The position numbers and the translations under genes were made by a program. The notes under the pieces were generated by a model, which saw nothing but the letters and a program-made list of their open reading frames with translations, had not been told where the DNA came from and made no database searches. Shown here one piece after another: positions 24,720-33,540 of a stretch of DNA of 64,000 nt. Each line of letters opens with the position of its first letter. The first letter of the stretch is position 1. Origin of the DNA: Halopseudomonas xiamenensis (lineage in GTDB: Bacteria; Pseudomonadota; Gammaproteobacteria; Pseudomonadales; Pseudomonadaceae); contig NZ_JACLGO010000014.1 of assembly GCF_014219065.1 (NCBI RefSeq), positions 41,154 through 105,153 on the forward strand, read 5' to 3'.

Positions 24720-26108
24720 TCACACCGTACGTGAGAAATTGCCCTTCTGCGCGGCGCCCAGATAGGCATCGAAGGCCATCGCCACATTGCGCAGCATCAG
24801 CTGGCCCTCGGGCAACAGCAACAACTCCCGGTCGCTGATCGCCACCAGGCCATCGGCGACCGGCTCGGCCAACTGCTCGAGGGCATCGGCGAAGTAGGCC
24901 TGGAAGTCGATACCGTAGTGCTCCTCGAACTTGCCGAAGTCGATCCGCCCCTGGCACATCAGGTCGAGGATCACCTCGCGTCGCAGGCAGTCATCCTCGC
25001 TGAGGGTATAGCCGCGGTGGATCGGCAGCAGGCCCGCGTCGATCCGTGCATAGTACTGCGACAGCTCCTTGACGCTCTGACTGTAGGTGTTGTCCACCTT
25101 GCCGATGGACGACACGCCGATACCGATCAGGTCGCAGTCGGCGTGCGTGGAGTACCCCTGGAAGTTGCGTTGCAGCGTACCGTTCTCGCGGGCCAGCGCC
25201 AACTCGTCGTCGGGCAACGCGAAGTGGTCCATGCCGATATAGACGTAACCGGCGCTGGTGAGCCGCTCGATGGTCAGCTCCAGCAGCTCCAGCTTGCGCT
25301 CCGGCGGCGGCATGTCCTGCGGGCGGATCAGCCGCTGCGCGCGCACCAGGTCCGGCAGGTGTGCGTAGCTGTAGGCGGCGATGCGATCGGGGCGCATGTC
25401 GATGATCTTGTCCAGGGTGGCATTGAAACTCTGTACGGTCTGCAGCGGCAGGCCGTAGATCAGGTCAACGCTCACCGACTTGTACTGCGCCTCGCGCGCA
25501 GCCTGCACCAGCTCGCGGGTCTGCTCCTCGCTCTGCAGGCGATTGACCGCGGCCTGTACCGCCTCGTCGAAGTCCTGCACACCGAAACTCAGGCGGTTGA
25601 AGCCCAGCGCACGCAACTGGTGGATCTGCACCGGGGAGACGGTGCGCGGATCGACCTCCAGCGAGAACTCATGCTCATCGCTGTCGTCCATGTTGAACGA
25701 GGCGCGCAATGTGGCCATCAGGTCCGCCAGCTGCTCGCTGGTCAGGTAGGTCGGCGTCCCACCACCCAGGTGCAGCTGGGTCAGCTTGCGCGACTTGTCG
25801 AACAGCGCCGCCTGCATGGCGATCTCGCGCTTGAGGTATTCGAGGTACTCCACCGCCCGCTCGGTCTTGTGGGTGATGATCTTGTTGCAGGCGCAGTAGT
25901 AGCACAGGCTCTTGCAGAACGGGATATGGATGTACACCGACAGGCACTTGGGCGTTTCGGCGGCATTGCTGGCCCTGGCCGCGGCGCGGTAATCATCCAT
26001 GGCGAAAGCCTGGTGGAACTGCGGTGCGGTGGGGTAGGAAGTGTAGCGCGGCCCCGGGCGATCGTACTTCTCGATCAGGGCACGGTTGAAGCTGATTTTC
26101 TGCGTCAT
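24720..26108 (-). CDS. hemN: Oxygen-independent coproporphyrinogen III oxidase
   Basis: A radical SAM enzyme that converts coproporphyrinogen III to protoporphyrinogen IX without oxygen, for haem synthesis under low oxygen. It has 462 residues, the usual length of HemN. The radical SAM cluster motif is in HIPFCKSLCYYCACNK, with the following GGGTPTYL and LDPRTV-like blocks typical of the family. It starts at ATG 26108. An Anr/FNR-type box TTGAGGCGGGTCAA lies 84 nt upstream (26192-26205), consistent with oxygen-limited induction. Confidence 0.95.
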   Translation of the reverse strand: MTQKISFNRALIEKYDRPGPRYTSYPTAPQFHQAFAMDDYRAAARASNAAETPKCLSVYIHIPFCKSLCYYCACNKIITHKTERAVEYLEYLKREIAMQAALFDKSRKLTQLHLGGGTPTYLTSEQLADLMATLRASFNMDDSDEHEFSLEVDPRTVSPVQIHQLRALGFNRLSFGVQDFDEAVQAAVNRLQSEEQTRELVQAAREAQYKSVSVDLIYGLPLQTVQSFNATLDKIIDMRPDRIAAYSYAHLPDLVRAQRLIRPQDMPPPERKLELLELTIERLTSAGYVYIGMDHFALPDDELALARENGTLQRNFQGYSTHADCDLIGIGVSSIGKVDNTYSQSVKELSQYYARIDAGLLPIHRGYTLSEDDCLRREVILDLMCQGRIDFGKFEEHYGIDFQAYFADALEQLAEPVADGLVAISDRELLLLPEGQLMLRNVAMAFDAYLGAAQKGNFSRTV

Positions 26109-26191
26109 GGGTCTCTCGCCCTCATCATCTGGCGACGTCGGTCTGGCAAATCACGTGAGGGAAAGTGTAAAGCAAGGAATCCGGCTTTGCA

Positions 26192-26205
26192 TTGAGGCGG
26201 GTCAA
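26192..26205 (-). promoter_or_regulatory. Anr/FNR-type binding site for hemN
   Basis: TTGAGGCGGGTCAA is a perfect TTGA-N6-TCAA dyad matching the Anr/FNR half-sites. It lies 84 nt upstream of the hemN ATG, a position compatible with activation. Anr control of hemN is established in pseudomonads. Confidence 0.72.
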
Positions 26206-26314
26206 GGCATGTTGCGCCTGCTGATCACTGCACGTCACTCTTCGGTCTCCACAACATCACCCTTCCCCCCACACCATCATCCTTCTCCCACACCGTCATC
26301 CTTCACCTCCACAC

Positions 26315-26400
26315 CGTCATCCTCGGCGAAGGCCGAGGATCCACCGTTCCGGTTGACTCAGAGTGGCCCGGTGGATCCTTCGCCTACGCGAAGGATGACG
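26315..26400. repeat. Long-armed palindromic repeat, CGTCATCC family (copy B)
   Basis: Arms 26315-26344 and 26371-26400 are 30-bp imperfect inverted repeats; the left arm reads CGTCATCCTCGGCG and the right arm GCGAAGGATGACG. The loop CCGGTTGACTCAGAG resembles that of copy A. Tandem degenerate half-copies flank both sides. Confidence 0.85.
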
Positions 26401-26520
26401 AGGTAGAGAAGAGAAAGAATGGCGAGGTAGAGAAAGGATGACCAGGTAGAGAAAAGCAACACCGTATTGTTTCAGGTCAGCTCAGGGATGGGGAAAGCCC
26501 TCAAGCGAACAACATGACAC

Positions 26521-27120
26521 CTAATCCTCCCGCAAACCGAACATGATCGAGTGGGCCTGCCCATCGCTGACCGCGACCACCACGCCCTCGCGGGCATAGA
26601 TCCAGGCCTCGCCGACCTCCACCGGCATGCGCAGCTCGGCCGGGCCGAAGGTGGCCTCGATATCGCGCAGCCGGAGCGGCTTCTCGGGAAGCAGGCTGAG
26701 GCGCTCCACCGGGTACTGCGCCAGCGCCGCACCCACCGCCGGGGATACCGCCTGGTCCGGCATGTCTGGCTGCCAGGCCTGGGCCTCGACCAGGCTGTCG
26801 GTCTGCTGCTGGTCCAGGCCGATGACCGCCTGCACCCGCCAGCGCTGGCCATCGGAGTCCAGCGGATGACGGCTGACCAGACGCGGTTCACCATCGGCGC
26901 TGATCATCCACAGACTGCCTTCGCCGAGTATCCGTCCGACCTCGGCCAGGGTCAGCACGCGCTCGCGCACCGGCGTCCACAGGCTGGCCTGGTACTGCTG
27001 CTTCCAGGCCAGCGGCTGCCCATGCTGCTCCTGCTCGGCGCGCCACTGATCGAGCGCCAGCAGCGACAACAGCACCACTGCAACCAGCGTCCCGATACGT
27101 ACACCCATGCGTGCGTTCAT
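26521..27120 (-). CDS. Hypothetical single-pass membrane protein
   Basis: A 199-residue protein I do not recognise. An N-terminal membrane segment (IGTLVAVVLLSLLALD, about 8-24) is followed by a soluble, probably periplasmic, region rich in Gln, Leu and Glu. I chose ATG 27120 because GAGAGGA precedes it by 6 nt; the upstream in-frame start at 27153 lies in the rpoH terminator. It is downstream of rpoH on the same strand but separated by that terminator, so it is probably transcribed separately. Confidence 0.7.
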   Translation of the reverse strand: MNARMGVRIGTLVAVVLLSLLALDQWRAEQEQHGQPLAWKQQYQASLWTPVRERVLTLAEVGRILGEGSLWMISADGEPRLVSRHPLDSDGQRWRVQAVIGLDQQQTDSLVEAQAWQPDMPDQAVSPAVGAALAQYPVERLSLLPEKPLRLRDIEATFGPAELRMPVEVGEAWIYAREGVVVAVSDGQAHSIMFGLRED

Positions 27121-27139
27121 GCAGTTCCTCTCTGTCAGA

Positions 27140-27169
27140 AAAACAAAGGGCATCCCTGGGGATGCCCTT
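27140..27169 (-). terminator. Rho-independent terminator of rpoH
   Basis: AAGGGCATCC (27146-27155) and GGATGCCCTT (27160-27169) form a perfect 10-bp stem with a CTGG loop. On the minus strand it is followed by TGTTTTT. It begins 19 nt after the rpoH stop. Confidence 0.9.
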
Positions 27170-27187
27170 GCGCTTCAAGCGATAGTC

Positions 27188-28051
27188 TCAGGCAGCGTCA
27201 TCGACGCTGATGTGCTTCTTCAACTTGTTCATGGCGTTCTTCTCCAGCTGGCGGATACGCTCCGCCGAGACCTGGTACTTGGCCGCCAGTTCATGCAGGG
27301 TGGCCTTTTCCTCGGCCAGCCAGCGCTGGTAGAGAATATCCCGGCTGCGCTCGTCGAGCTGGGCCAGGCCCTGCTGCAGCTGCTGGCTGGAACTGTCGCT
27401 CCAGTCGGCGCTCTCCAGCTGGGTGGCCGGGTCGTAGCGCTTGTCTTCCAGATAATGCACCGGCGCGTAGGCGGTGTCGTCATCATCGTCATCGGCGCCG
27501 TCGAAGCCCAGGTCCTGGCCATACAGGCGGCTTTCCATTTCGCGCACCTCGCGGGCGGCCACGCCCAGGTCCTCGGCCACCGCGTTGACCTCGTCATGGG
27601 TCAGCCAGGCCAGTTTCTTCTTGGCGCTGCGCAGGTTGAAGAACAGCTTGCGCTGGGCCTTGGTGGTCGCCACCTTGACGATGCGCCAGTTGCGCAGGAT
27701 GAATTCGTGGATCTCGGCACGGATCCAGTGCACGGCGAAGGACACCAGGCGCACACCCATTTCCGGGTTGAAGCGCTTGACCGCCTTCATCAGGCCAACG
27801 TTACCTTCCTGGACCAGGTCAGCCTGGGCCAGGCCATACCCGGAATAGCTGCGCGCGATGTGCACGACGAAGCGCAGGTGCGACATGACCAGTTGTCGGG
27901 CCGCCTCCAGATCCTGCTGATAGAACAAACGATCAGCCAGTTCGCGCTCCTCCTCGACACTGAGTATCGGGATGCTGCTTACGGTCTGAACATAGGCCTC
28001 CAGGTTGGCACCTGGAATCAGGTTATGTACGGGCTGCAAAGCAGTGCTCAT
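27188..28051 (-). CDS. rpoH: RNA polymerase heat-shock sigma factor (sigma-32)
   Basis: Directs transcription of heat-shock genes. It has 287 residues, the expected RpoH length. Region 2 is present ([26 protein letters not shown] and [20 protein letters not shown]), as is the RpoH box QRKLFFNLR and a region 4 helix-turn-helix ([32 protein letters not shown]). The acidic DDDDDD run near residue 190 is a small lineage insertion. ATG 28051 is preceded by GGAG with 8-nt spacing. It follows ftsYEX on the same strand after a 128-nt A/T-rich gap that probably holds its own promoters, as in other gammaproteobacteria. Confidence 0.96.
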   Translation of the reverse strand: MSTALQPVHNLIPGANLEAYVQTVSSIPILSVEEERELADRLFYQQDLEAARQLVMSHLRFVVHIARSYSGYGLAQADLVQEGNVGLMKAVKRFNPEMGVRLVSFAVHWIRAEIHEFILRNWRIVKVATTKAQRKLFFNLRSAKKKLAWLTHDEVNAVAEDLGVAAREVREMESRLYGQDLGFDGADDDDDDTAYAPVHYLEDKRYDPATQLESADWSDSSSQQLQQGLAQLDERSRDILYQRWLAEEKATLHELAAKYQVSAERIRQLEKNAMNKLKKHISVDDAA

Positions 28052-28131
28052 GCTTGAACTCCAAATAAATGACGCACCAGTGTATCACCACATGCTAGGA
28101 CATGGAACGCTCGAACAAGTTCCGCAATCCA

Positions 28132-28153
28132 TTGATTTTTACTTTAAAATCAA
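28132..28153. promoter_or_regulatory. A/T-rich inverted repeat in the ftsX-rpoH gap
   Basis: TTGATTTT (28132-28139) and AAAATCAA (28146-28153) are perfect 8-bp inverted repeats in a strikingly A/T-rich stretch (28130-28175) between ftsX and rpoH. It could be part of the rpoH promoter region or a weak terminator after ftsX; the sequence does not decide. Confidence 0.4.
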
Positions 28154-28179
28154 CATGTTAATAAAAAATACATACTCTG

Positions 28180-29193
28180 TTACCGCGGCTCGATATCGCG
28201 AATATGCCGCCCCACCGCCAGCCACGCACCGGCCAGGCCGAGCAGCATAGCCCCGGCCAGCAGCACCAGGCCATCGGCCAGCGGCATGCCGGACAGGGCA
28301 AAATCGCTCTGGTACAACGCCGCCACCTGGCGCACGGTGACGTTCAGCCAGCTCAGCCCAGCCGCCAGTAATAACCAGGCCAGCAGCCCGGCGAGCAGGC
28401 CATAGAATACGCCCAGGTACAGGAACGGTCGTCGCACGAAGGCATCGGTGCCGCCGACCAGCTTGATCACCAGGATCTCGTTGCGCCGGCTCTCGATCGC
28501 CAGGCGGATGGTATTGGCCATCACCAGTAGCAGCGCCAGCACCAGCAGCACCGCCAAGCCACCGGTAAAACGCTCGAACATGGCCAGGATCGAGGTCAAC
28601 CGCTCGACCCACAGCAGGTCGATCTGCACCTCATCCACCCCCGGCAGCTGCGCCAGGCGGTCGCGCAGCGGCTGCAGCGCCGAAGCGCCACCCTCGATGC
28701 TCTGCGGCATGACCAGGATCACATCCGGCAGCGGATTGTAGGCCAGTTGCTGCAAGGCATCGCCCAGCCCGGAATGCTGCTGGAACTCCGCCAGCGCCAG
28801 TTCACGGTCGAGCAATTGGGTAGAGGCCACGTCCTCAAGCGCCTCGATCTCGGCCTGCAGCGCCTGGGCGGCATCGGCCTCGACGCCGTCCTCCAGGTAC
28901 ACCGACAGCTGCGCCGCGCGCTGCCAGTCGATGCCCAGGCGCTCGACCTGGTCGATCAGTACCGCCAGCCCCATCGGCAGGGCCAGGACGATGCTCATGA
29001 CCAGGACGATCATCAGGGTACTGAACGGATAGTCGCCGATACGCCGCAGTGCCAGCCGGGTGCTGTCACGGTGGCTGCTTACCCAGCTGCGCAGCGGATG
29101 CCGCCAGCTGCGACTGGAACGCGCCGCGCCGCTGGCAGCTTTCTGGCTGCGCTTGTCCACGGGTTTCTGATTCGCCGCCATGTCAGTCCCCAT
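28180..29193 (-). CDS. ftsX: Cell division ABC transporter-like permease subunit
   Basis: Inner-membrane partner of FtsE that recruits and activates septal murein hydrolases. It has 337 residues with an N-terminal cytoplasmic basic tail, a membrane segment near 60-80, a periplasmic loop of about 100 residues, and three more segments near the C-terminus. The FtsX-type C-terminal segment includes RRNEILVIKLVGGTDAFVRRPFLYLGVFYGL. The start is ATG 29193, overlapping ftsE by 11 nt; ATG 29181 is an alternative. It is the third gene of the ftsY-ftsE-ftsX operon. Confidence 0.94.
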   Translation of the reverse strand: MGTDMAANQKPVDKRSQKAASGAARSSRSWRHPLRSWVSSHRDSTRLALRRIGDYPFSTLMIVLVMSIVLALPMGLAVLIDQVERLGIDWQRAAQLSVYLEDGVEADAAQALQAEIEALEDVASTQLLDRELALAEFQQHSGLGDALQQLAYNPLPDVILVMPQSIEGGASALQPLRDRLAQLPGVDEVQIDLLWVERLTSILAMFERFTGGLAVLLVLALLLVMANTIRLAIESRRNEILVIKLVGGTDAFVRRPFLYLGVFYGLLAGLLAWLLLAAGLSWLNVTVRQVAALYQSDFALSGMPLADGLVLLAGAMLLGLAGAWLAVGRHIRDIEPR

Positions 29194-29845
29194 CCGCCAG
29201 CAGGCGGCCTTCGCTGAGCGTCAGCATGCGGTGATCCAGCTGGGCGATCAACGGCAGGTCGTGGCTGGCGATGATCACCGTCACGCCAACTCGGTTGAAG
29301 TCCTCGAACAGCCCCATGATTTCCGCCGACAGCTCCGGATCGAGGTTGCCGGTGGGCTCGTCGGCCAGCAGCAGCGCCGGCTTGTGCACCACCGCCCGGG
29401 CAATACCGACCCGCTGCTGCTCACCGCCGGACAGGGAAATCGGGTACATGTTCTCGCGCTTGAGCAGGCCGACCTTGTCCAGCGCCGCGCGTACCCGGCG
29501 GCCAATCTCGTCGCGCGGCGTGCCGTTGATGATCAGCGGCAGCGCCACATTGTCGAACACCGTACGGTCGAACAGCAGCTGGTGGTTCTGGAACACCACG
29601 CCGACCTGGCGACGCAGGTAGGGAATGTCATGGCTGCCCAGGTCGCGCAGGTTCTGCCCGCCAACATGCACGTGCCCGGAGGTCGGCCGCTCCATGCACA
29701 TGATCAGCTTGAGCAGGGTACTCTTGCCCGCGCCGGAATGGCCGGTGATGAACACCATCTCCCCGGTGCGGATATGAAAGCTCAGACTGTCCAGGCCCTG
29801 ATGGCCGTTGGGATAACGCTTGCTGACCTGATCGAAACGGATCAT
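29183..29845 (-). CDS. ftsE: Cell division ATP-binding protein
   Basis: ABC-type ATPase of the FtsEX complex at the division septum. It has 220 residues with Walker A GHSGAGKSTLLK, signature LSGGEQQRVGIARA and Walker B ALLLADEPTGNLD. It overlaps ftsX and lies 4 nt after the ftsY stop, so the three genes are one operon. Confidence 0.96.
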   Translation of the reverse strand: MIRFDQVSKRYPNGHQGLDSLSFHIRTGEMVFITGHSGAGKSTLLKLIMCMERPTSGHVHVGGQNLRDLGSHDIPYLRRQVGVVFQNHQLLFDRTVFDNVALPLIINGTPRDEIGRRVRAALDKVGLLKRENMYPISLSGGEQQRVGIARAVVHKPALLLADEPTGNLDPELSAEIMGLFEDFNRVGVTVIIASHDLPLIAQLDHRMLTLSEGRLLADGD

Positions 29846-29849
29846 GGCG

Positions 29850-31088
29850 TCACTCGCGACCGAACAGGGCCTTGACGAACTCCGGCGCGGTGAACGGCCG
29901 CAGGTCGTCGATCTGCTCGCCGACGCCGATGAAGCGGATCGGCAGGCCGAACTGCTTGGCCAGGGCGAAGATCACCCCGCCCTTGGCGGTGCCGTCGAGC
30001 TTGGTCAGCACCAGGCCGGTCAGTCCCACCGCCTGGTCGAACAGCTTGGTCTGGCTGATGGCGTTCTGCCCGGTGCCGGCATCCAGTACCAGCAGCACCT
30101 CATGCGGTGCCTCGGCATCGAGCTTGGCCAGCACGCGCTTGACCTTCTTCAGCTCGTCCATGAGGTTGTCCTTGTTGTGCAGGCGGCCGGCGGTGTCGGC
30201 GATCAGCACGTCCGCGCCGCGGGACTTGGCTGCCTGCAGCGCGTCGAACACCACCGAGGCGGAGTCCGCGCCGGTGTGCTGGGCGATCACCGGAATGCTG
30301 TTGCGCTCGCCCCAGACCTGCAGCTGCTCCACCGCAGCGGCGCGGAAGGTGTCACCGGCGGCCAGCATCACCTGTTTGCCCTCGCCTTGCAGGCGCTTGG
30401 CCAGCTTGCCGATGGTGGTGGTCTTGCCGACGCCGTTGACGCCCACCACCAGGATCACATAGGGCTGTTTGCCGGCATCGACCTGCATCGGTTTGGCGAC
30501 ATGGCTCAGCAGGCTTTCCAGTTCGTTCTGCAGCGCGCGGTACAGCGCGTTGCGGTTGGACAGCTCGCGCCGGCGCACACGCTGCTGCAGCGACTCCATG
30601 ATCAGGGTGGTGGCCTCGATGCCGACGTCGGCCATCAGCAGCCGGGTCTCCATCTCCTCCAGCAGTTCGTCGTCGATTTCCTTTTCGCCGAGGAACAGGT
30701 TGGCCATGCCCTCGCCGAGGTTGGCGCTGGTCTTCGACAGCCCCGCCCGCATGCGCGCAAAGAACCCCTTGGGCTCGGCCGCCTGCTGCGGTTCGGCTAC
30801 CGGCGCCGGCGCCTCGCCGAGGCCGGAAAACAGCTCTTCAGCCGCCTGGCGGGCGGCCTGGTCGTGACTGGCCGGTGGCGTGGCCGGTTGCTCGGCAGGC
30901 ACTGCAGAGGCGGCCTGCGGGGCGGCATCCTGTGGCTCTGGTGCCGGTGACGCTGGCGGCTGCTCGGCCGCCGGCTCATCGGCCTTGCGGCGCATCCAGC
31001 CGAACAGACCTTTCTTGCCGGCCTTGCCGTCGTCGTTACGCGCAGAGTCCTGTTCGGGGTGTTCTGGCTTGTCTTTGGAACCAAACAT
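29850..31088 (-). CDS. ftsY: Signal recognition particle receptor
   Basis: GTPase that docks SRP-ribosome complexes at the membrane. It has 412 residues: an N-terminal acidic/proline-alanine-rich A domain (1-110) and an NG domain with GVNGVGKTTTIGKLAKRL, DTFRAAAVEQL, IADTAGRLHNK and TKLDGTAKGG. It is the first gene of ftsY-ftsE-ftsX. The start codon lies only 48 nt from the 3' end of a group II intron inserted in the same orientation, so any promoter upstream of the intron drives ftsY only through intron transcription and splicing or readthrough. Confidence 0.96.
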   Translation of the reverse strand: MFGSKDKPEHPEQDSARNDDGKAGKKGLFGWMRRKADEPAAEQPPASPAPEPQDAAPQAASAVPAEQPATPPASHDQAARQAAEELFSGLGEAPAPVAEPQQAAEPKGFFARMRAGLSKTSANLGEGMANLFLGEKEIDDELLEEMETRLLMADVGIEATTLIMESLQQRVRRRELSNRNALYRALQNELESLLSHVAKPMQVDAGKQPYVILVVGVNGVGKTTTIGKLAKRLQGEGKQVMLAAGDTFRAAAVEQLQVWGERNSIPVIAQHTGADSASVVFDALQAAKSRGADVLIADTAGRLHNKDNLMDELKKVKRVLAKLDAEAPHEVLLVLDAGTGQNAISQTKLFDQAVGLTGLVLTKLDGTAKGGVIFALAKQFGLPIRFIGVGEQIDDLRPFTAPEFVKALFGRE

Positions 31089-31177
31089 TGACGATCACTA
31101 TCTGAGTCTGGCGCAGGCATTTGGCCTGCGCGTTGAGTCGGGTAGGGACGGGCCATTACTGGCCTATCCCCCCCTAA

Positions 31178-31211
31178 GAACCGTACGTGCGAGTTTCCTC
31201 GCATACGGCTC
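31178..31211 (-). ncRNA. Group II intron domain V
   Basis: The 34-nt hairpin begins GAGCCGTATGCGAGGAAACT on the minus strand and ends CGCACGTACGGTTC. It has the canonical domain V size, the AGC catalytic triad within GAGCCG, and a GAAA tetraloop. Domain VI follows (about 31145-31172, GGGATAGGCC-AGTAAT-GGCCCGTCCC). Confidence 0.93.
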
Positions 31212-31245
31212 AAGCCTATGAAAGAGCCAGTCTACACTGACCCGG

Positions 31246-32994
31246 TTACGGTGACGAGCGGATGTCCCTTATTCCGCTGTGTCTCAGGGCTACTGAACCA
31301 TGCCGGCTATGCAGCTGTGCATGGCAGTTGGGGTGAAGCACTGCGCGATTGTCCAGCGTGTCCGGCCCGCCATCCACACGTCTTACAATGTGGTGGTCGT
31401 GCCAACCTGTTTCCTTGCTGATCGCGTACCCGCACAAGGCGCACTTGCCTTGTTGCCTGATGAAAAGCCACAGAACCTGTTTCCGGTAACGCAGCTTGTG
31501 CTGCATCCGTTGGATTCTGAGCGCCTCCCACTTCAGCTCGTGCTCCGGGTCAAAGGGGTTGTACGCCCCAGGTAACCGTTTATGGCGCACGATTGCGGTA
31601 CCAGCCAGCTGATAAAGCTGCCTGTATCCTGCTTCACCTTGTTCAGTCTTATAGGGTTTGGCAAACACCCAGTTCCGCCCACCTATGGAATGAAAGTACT
31701 TCTTTCTAATCCACATGGCAGACTTATTTGCATGCCGCCGTTTTGCCCACCTCCAGAGCCGCCAATGGATTAATGAATCCAGCGAACTGAAGGTTTCCTT
31801 TGCCACTACTGGAGAGTGATAGTTAGCCCACCCCCGCAGCATTGGATTTAACCGCCCAATGAGCGCTTCCTGCGTCAGCTCTCCGCTACTCCTGATTACC
31901 TCTCGTATCCGCCTGTAGAACGCTTGCACGTTTTTATCGGCGGGCTTGATCAGCAACTTCGAGTCCTTGCGATGTGATTTGAGCGAATATTTACGGAAAT
32001 TCCACCCCAGAAAATCAAACCCATTTTCAATGTGTGTGACTTGCGTCTTTTCCGCTGATAACTCCACGCCTCGAACAGCAAGGAATGACTCTATCCACGG
32101 CTTGATGGTTTCCTCTAGCAACTCCTTGGAGCTGGCCAGTACCACGAAATCATCTGCGTAACGCACCACATTGACTTTGAGTTTGCTTCCCTTGGTTTTC
32201 CCGAACTGTTCACACAGGTGTGCTTTCAGCTCGGTTTCCAGTCCATTCAAGGTGGCATTAGCCAGGCAAGGTGAGATGATCCCACCTTGTGGCGTTCCAT
32301 CTTCCGTTGCCATCAGTGTGTGCTGGTCAACCACCCCAGCCTTCAGCCATTTTCGTAGCATGGTCTTGTCCATCGGAATGGACTTGGTTAGCCAGTCATG
32401 ACTGATTCTGTCAAAGAAGCTTTTGATGTCGGCATCCATAACCCACTGCGGGCCCGTTTTAGGGGACAGCAGGTGGAATAGTTCCACCATCGCATCAGCA
32501 GTAGAACGATCCGACCGGAAGCCATACGACTTCGGGTCACTGGTCGTTTCCACCACTGGTTCCAAGGCAAGCAAGTACAACGCCTGCATTGCGCGGTCCA
32601 GCATCGTGGGAATTCCCAGAGGACGCTTTTCCGCTTTTCCGGGCTTGGGTATCCATACACGCCGAAGCGGCATGGGCCTGTACCCGCGCGTTCTTGACAG
32701 TCTACTGACGGCCGTCCATTTGGCTTTGGGTGTACCCCATGTTTGCCCATCGACCCCCGGCGTCTTGCGACCCCGGTTTTCCGTCACCCGTTTCACAGCC
32801 CAACAGCGGCCGTGGAACGAACGAGTCAACATCCTTTGCAGCCTTCCTACTCTGCGCCAGTCGTTGTCCCGTGTAGCCTGAGCAATCTGTAGCTGCGTCT
32901 TCCTCACCGCTTGGTTGATGCGGCTCCAGTCCAGCTGGTGCCAACCTTGAGCGGTGGGGGACGCAGAGTCAGATGTTCCTTTATGACTTTTCAT
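31246..32994 (-). CDS. ltrA: Group II intron reverse transcriptase/maturase with HNH endonuclease
   Basis: A 582-residue intron-encoded protein needed for splicing and retrohoming. It has an N-terminal RVT_N-like region, reverse transcriptase palm with YADDFVVL, the thumb/maturase region (HIENGFDFLGWNFRKY, then MLRGWANYHSPVV) and a C-terminal HNH domain (CALCGY...HDHHIVRRVDGG...HPNCHAQLH). The catalytic YADD and the HNH His residues are intact, so the protein looks functional. I chose ATG 32994 because GGAGGACAGT is immediately upstream; an in-frame TTG at 33006 overlaps that ribosome site. The sequence type resembles the chloroplast-like or B-class bacterial introns. Confidence 0.95.
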   Translation of the reverse strand: MKSHKGTSDSASPTAQGWHQLDWSRINQAVRKTQLQIAQATRDNDWRRVGRLQRMLTRSFHGRCWAVKRVTENRGRKTPGVDGQTWGTPKAKWTAVSRLSRTRGYRPMPLRRVWIPKPGKAEKRPLGIPTMLDRAMQALYLLALEPVVETTSDPKSYGFRSDRSTADAMVELFHLLSPKTGPQWVMDADIKSFFDRISHDWLTKSIPMDKTMLRKWLKAGVVDQHTLMATEDGTPQGGIISPCLANATLNGLETELKAHLCEQFGKTKGSKLKVNVVRYADDFVVLASSKELLEETIKPWIESFLAVRGVELSAEKTQVTHIENGFDFLGWNFRKYSLKSHRKDSKLLIKPADKNVQAFYRRIREVIRSSGELTQEALIGRLNPMLRGWANYHSPVVAKETFSSLDSLIHWRLWRWAKRRHANKSAMWIRKKYFHSIGGRNWVFAKPYKTEQGEAGYRQLYQLAGTAIVRHKRLPGAYNPFDPEHELKWEALRIQRMQHKLRYRKQVLWLFIRQQGKCALCGYAISKETGWHDHHIVRRVDGGPDTLDNRAVLHPNCHAQLHSRHGSVALRHSGIRDIRSSP

Positions 32995-33540
32995 ACTGTC
33001 CTCCAAGATACCCTGGACGGACTTACCCCTAATGGGGAGGTCCGTTCCCCATTGGGTCTTTCATTCAGGTTTTAGCAGATACTTCTGCCCTCATAAACCA
33101 GCAACAAGTGGGCCACCATTTCTGGCGTCGGTATGTTTCACCCGCTATTCGAACCATTACAGCCCGACATTTGCTTTTTGTTGCCTCCTCTTCCTCACAC
33201 CCATGGGCCTTGCTTACGCTTGGCTTGCCAGTGCGACTGGCGGATGGTCAGGATTTCCACGTTCCCATCATCGAACCACTTCACCGTTTAGACTTTCTCT
33301 TTCCCCCGGCAGCTGTGTCGATGCCGTATTCCCTTAACCTACAGGAATAACCAGCTGCGTTGCCGTTTGGCTGGGGCCGATAGCTATCGTAGGCCCGTCG
33401 ATAATGACGAGGGGTCTGTCGAGAATTTACATGCGTTAGTCATGCGGTTACTGCTGCTAGCCCTGTCCCTGCGTATAGCTCACAGGAAAATTCCTTCCTC
33501 GCGGATGGATTATCAAGACATTGTCAGAAGGGCTTCACAC

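Larger units (their letters stand above)
26109..26520. other. Gene-free stretch of 412 bases: Anr box plus palindromic repeat
   Basis: Contains the hemN promoter region with the Anr-type box (26192-26205), then several degenerate direct copies of CACACCGTCATCCTT (about 26240-26314), the palindrome 26315-26400, and further degenerate copies of AAGGATGACGAGGTAGAGAA (26401-26460). No coding signal seen. Confidence 0.75.
31137..33540 (-). mobile_element. Complete group II intron (about 2.4 kb), in the ftsY leader
   Basis: Reading the minus strand, the element begins with GTGTGAAGCC at 33540 (GUGYG 5' consensus). It ends with CTACCCGAC at 31137 (AY 3' consensus), preceded by domain V (31178-31211) and a domain VI hairpin. 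A reverse transcriptase/maturase is encoded inside. Its local base composition is lower in GC than its neighbours. The length and ends indicate a full, potentially mobile copy. It is co-oriented with ftsY. Confidence 0.93.

Noticed and set aside
31137..33540. Retron or diversity-generating retroelement
   Set aside because: Domain V, GUGYG/AY ends, maturase and HNH regions identify a group II intron; no msr/msd or variable-repeat pair is seen.
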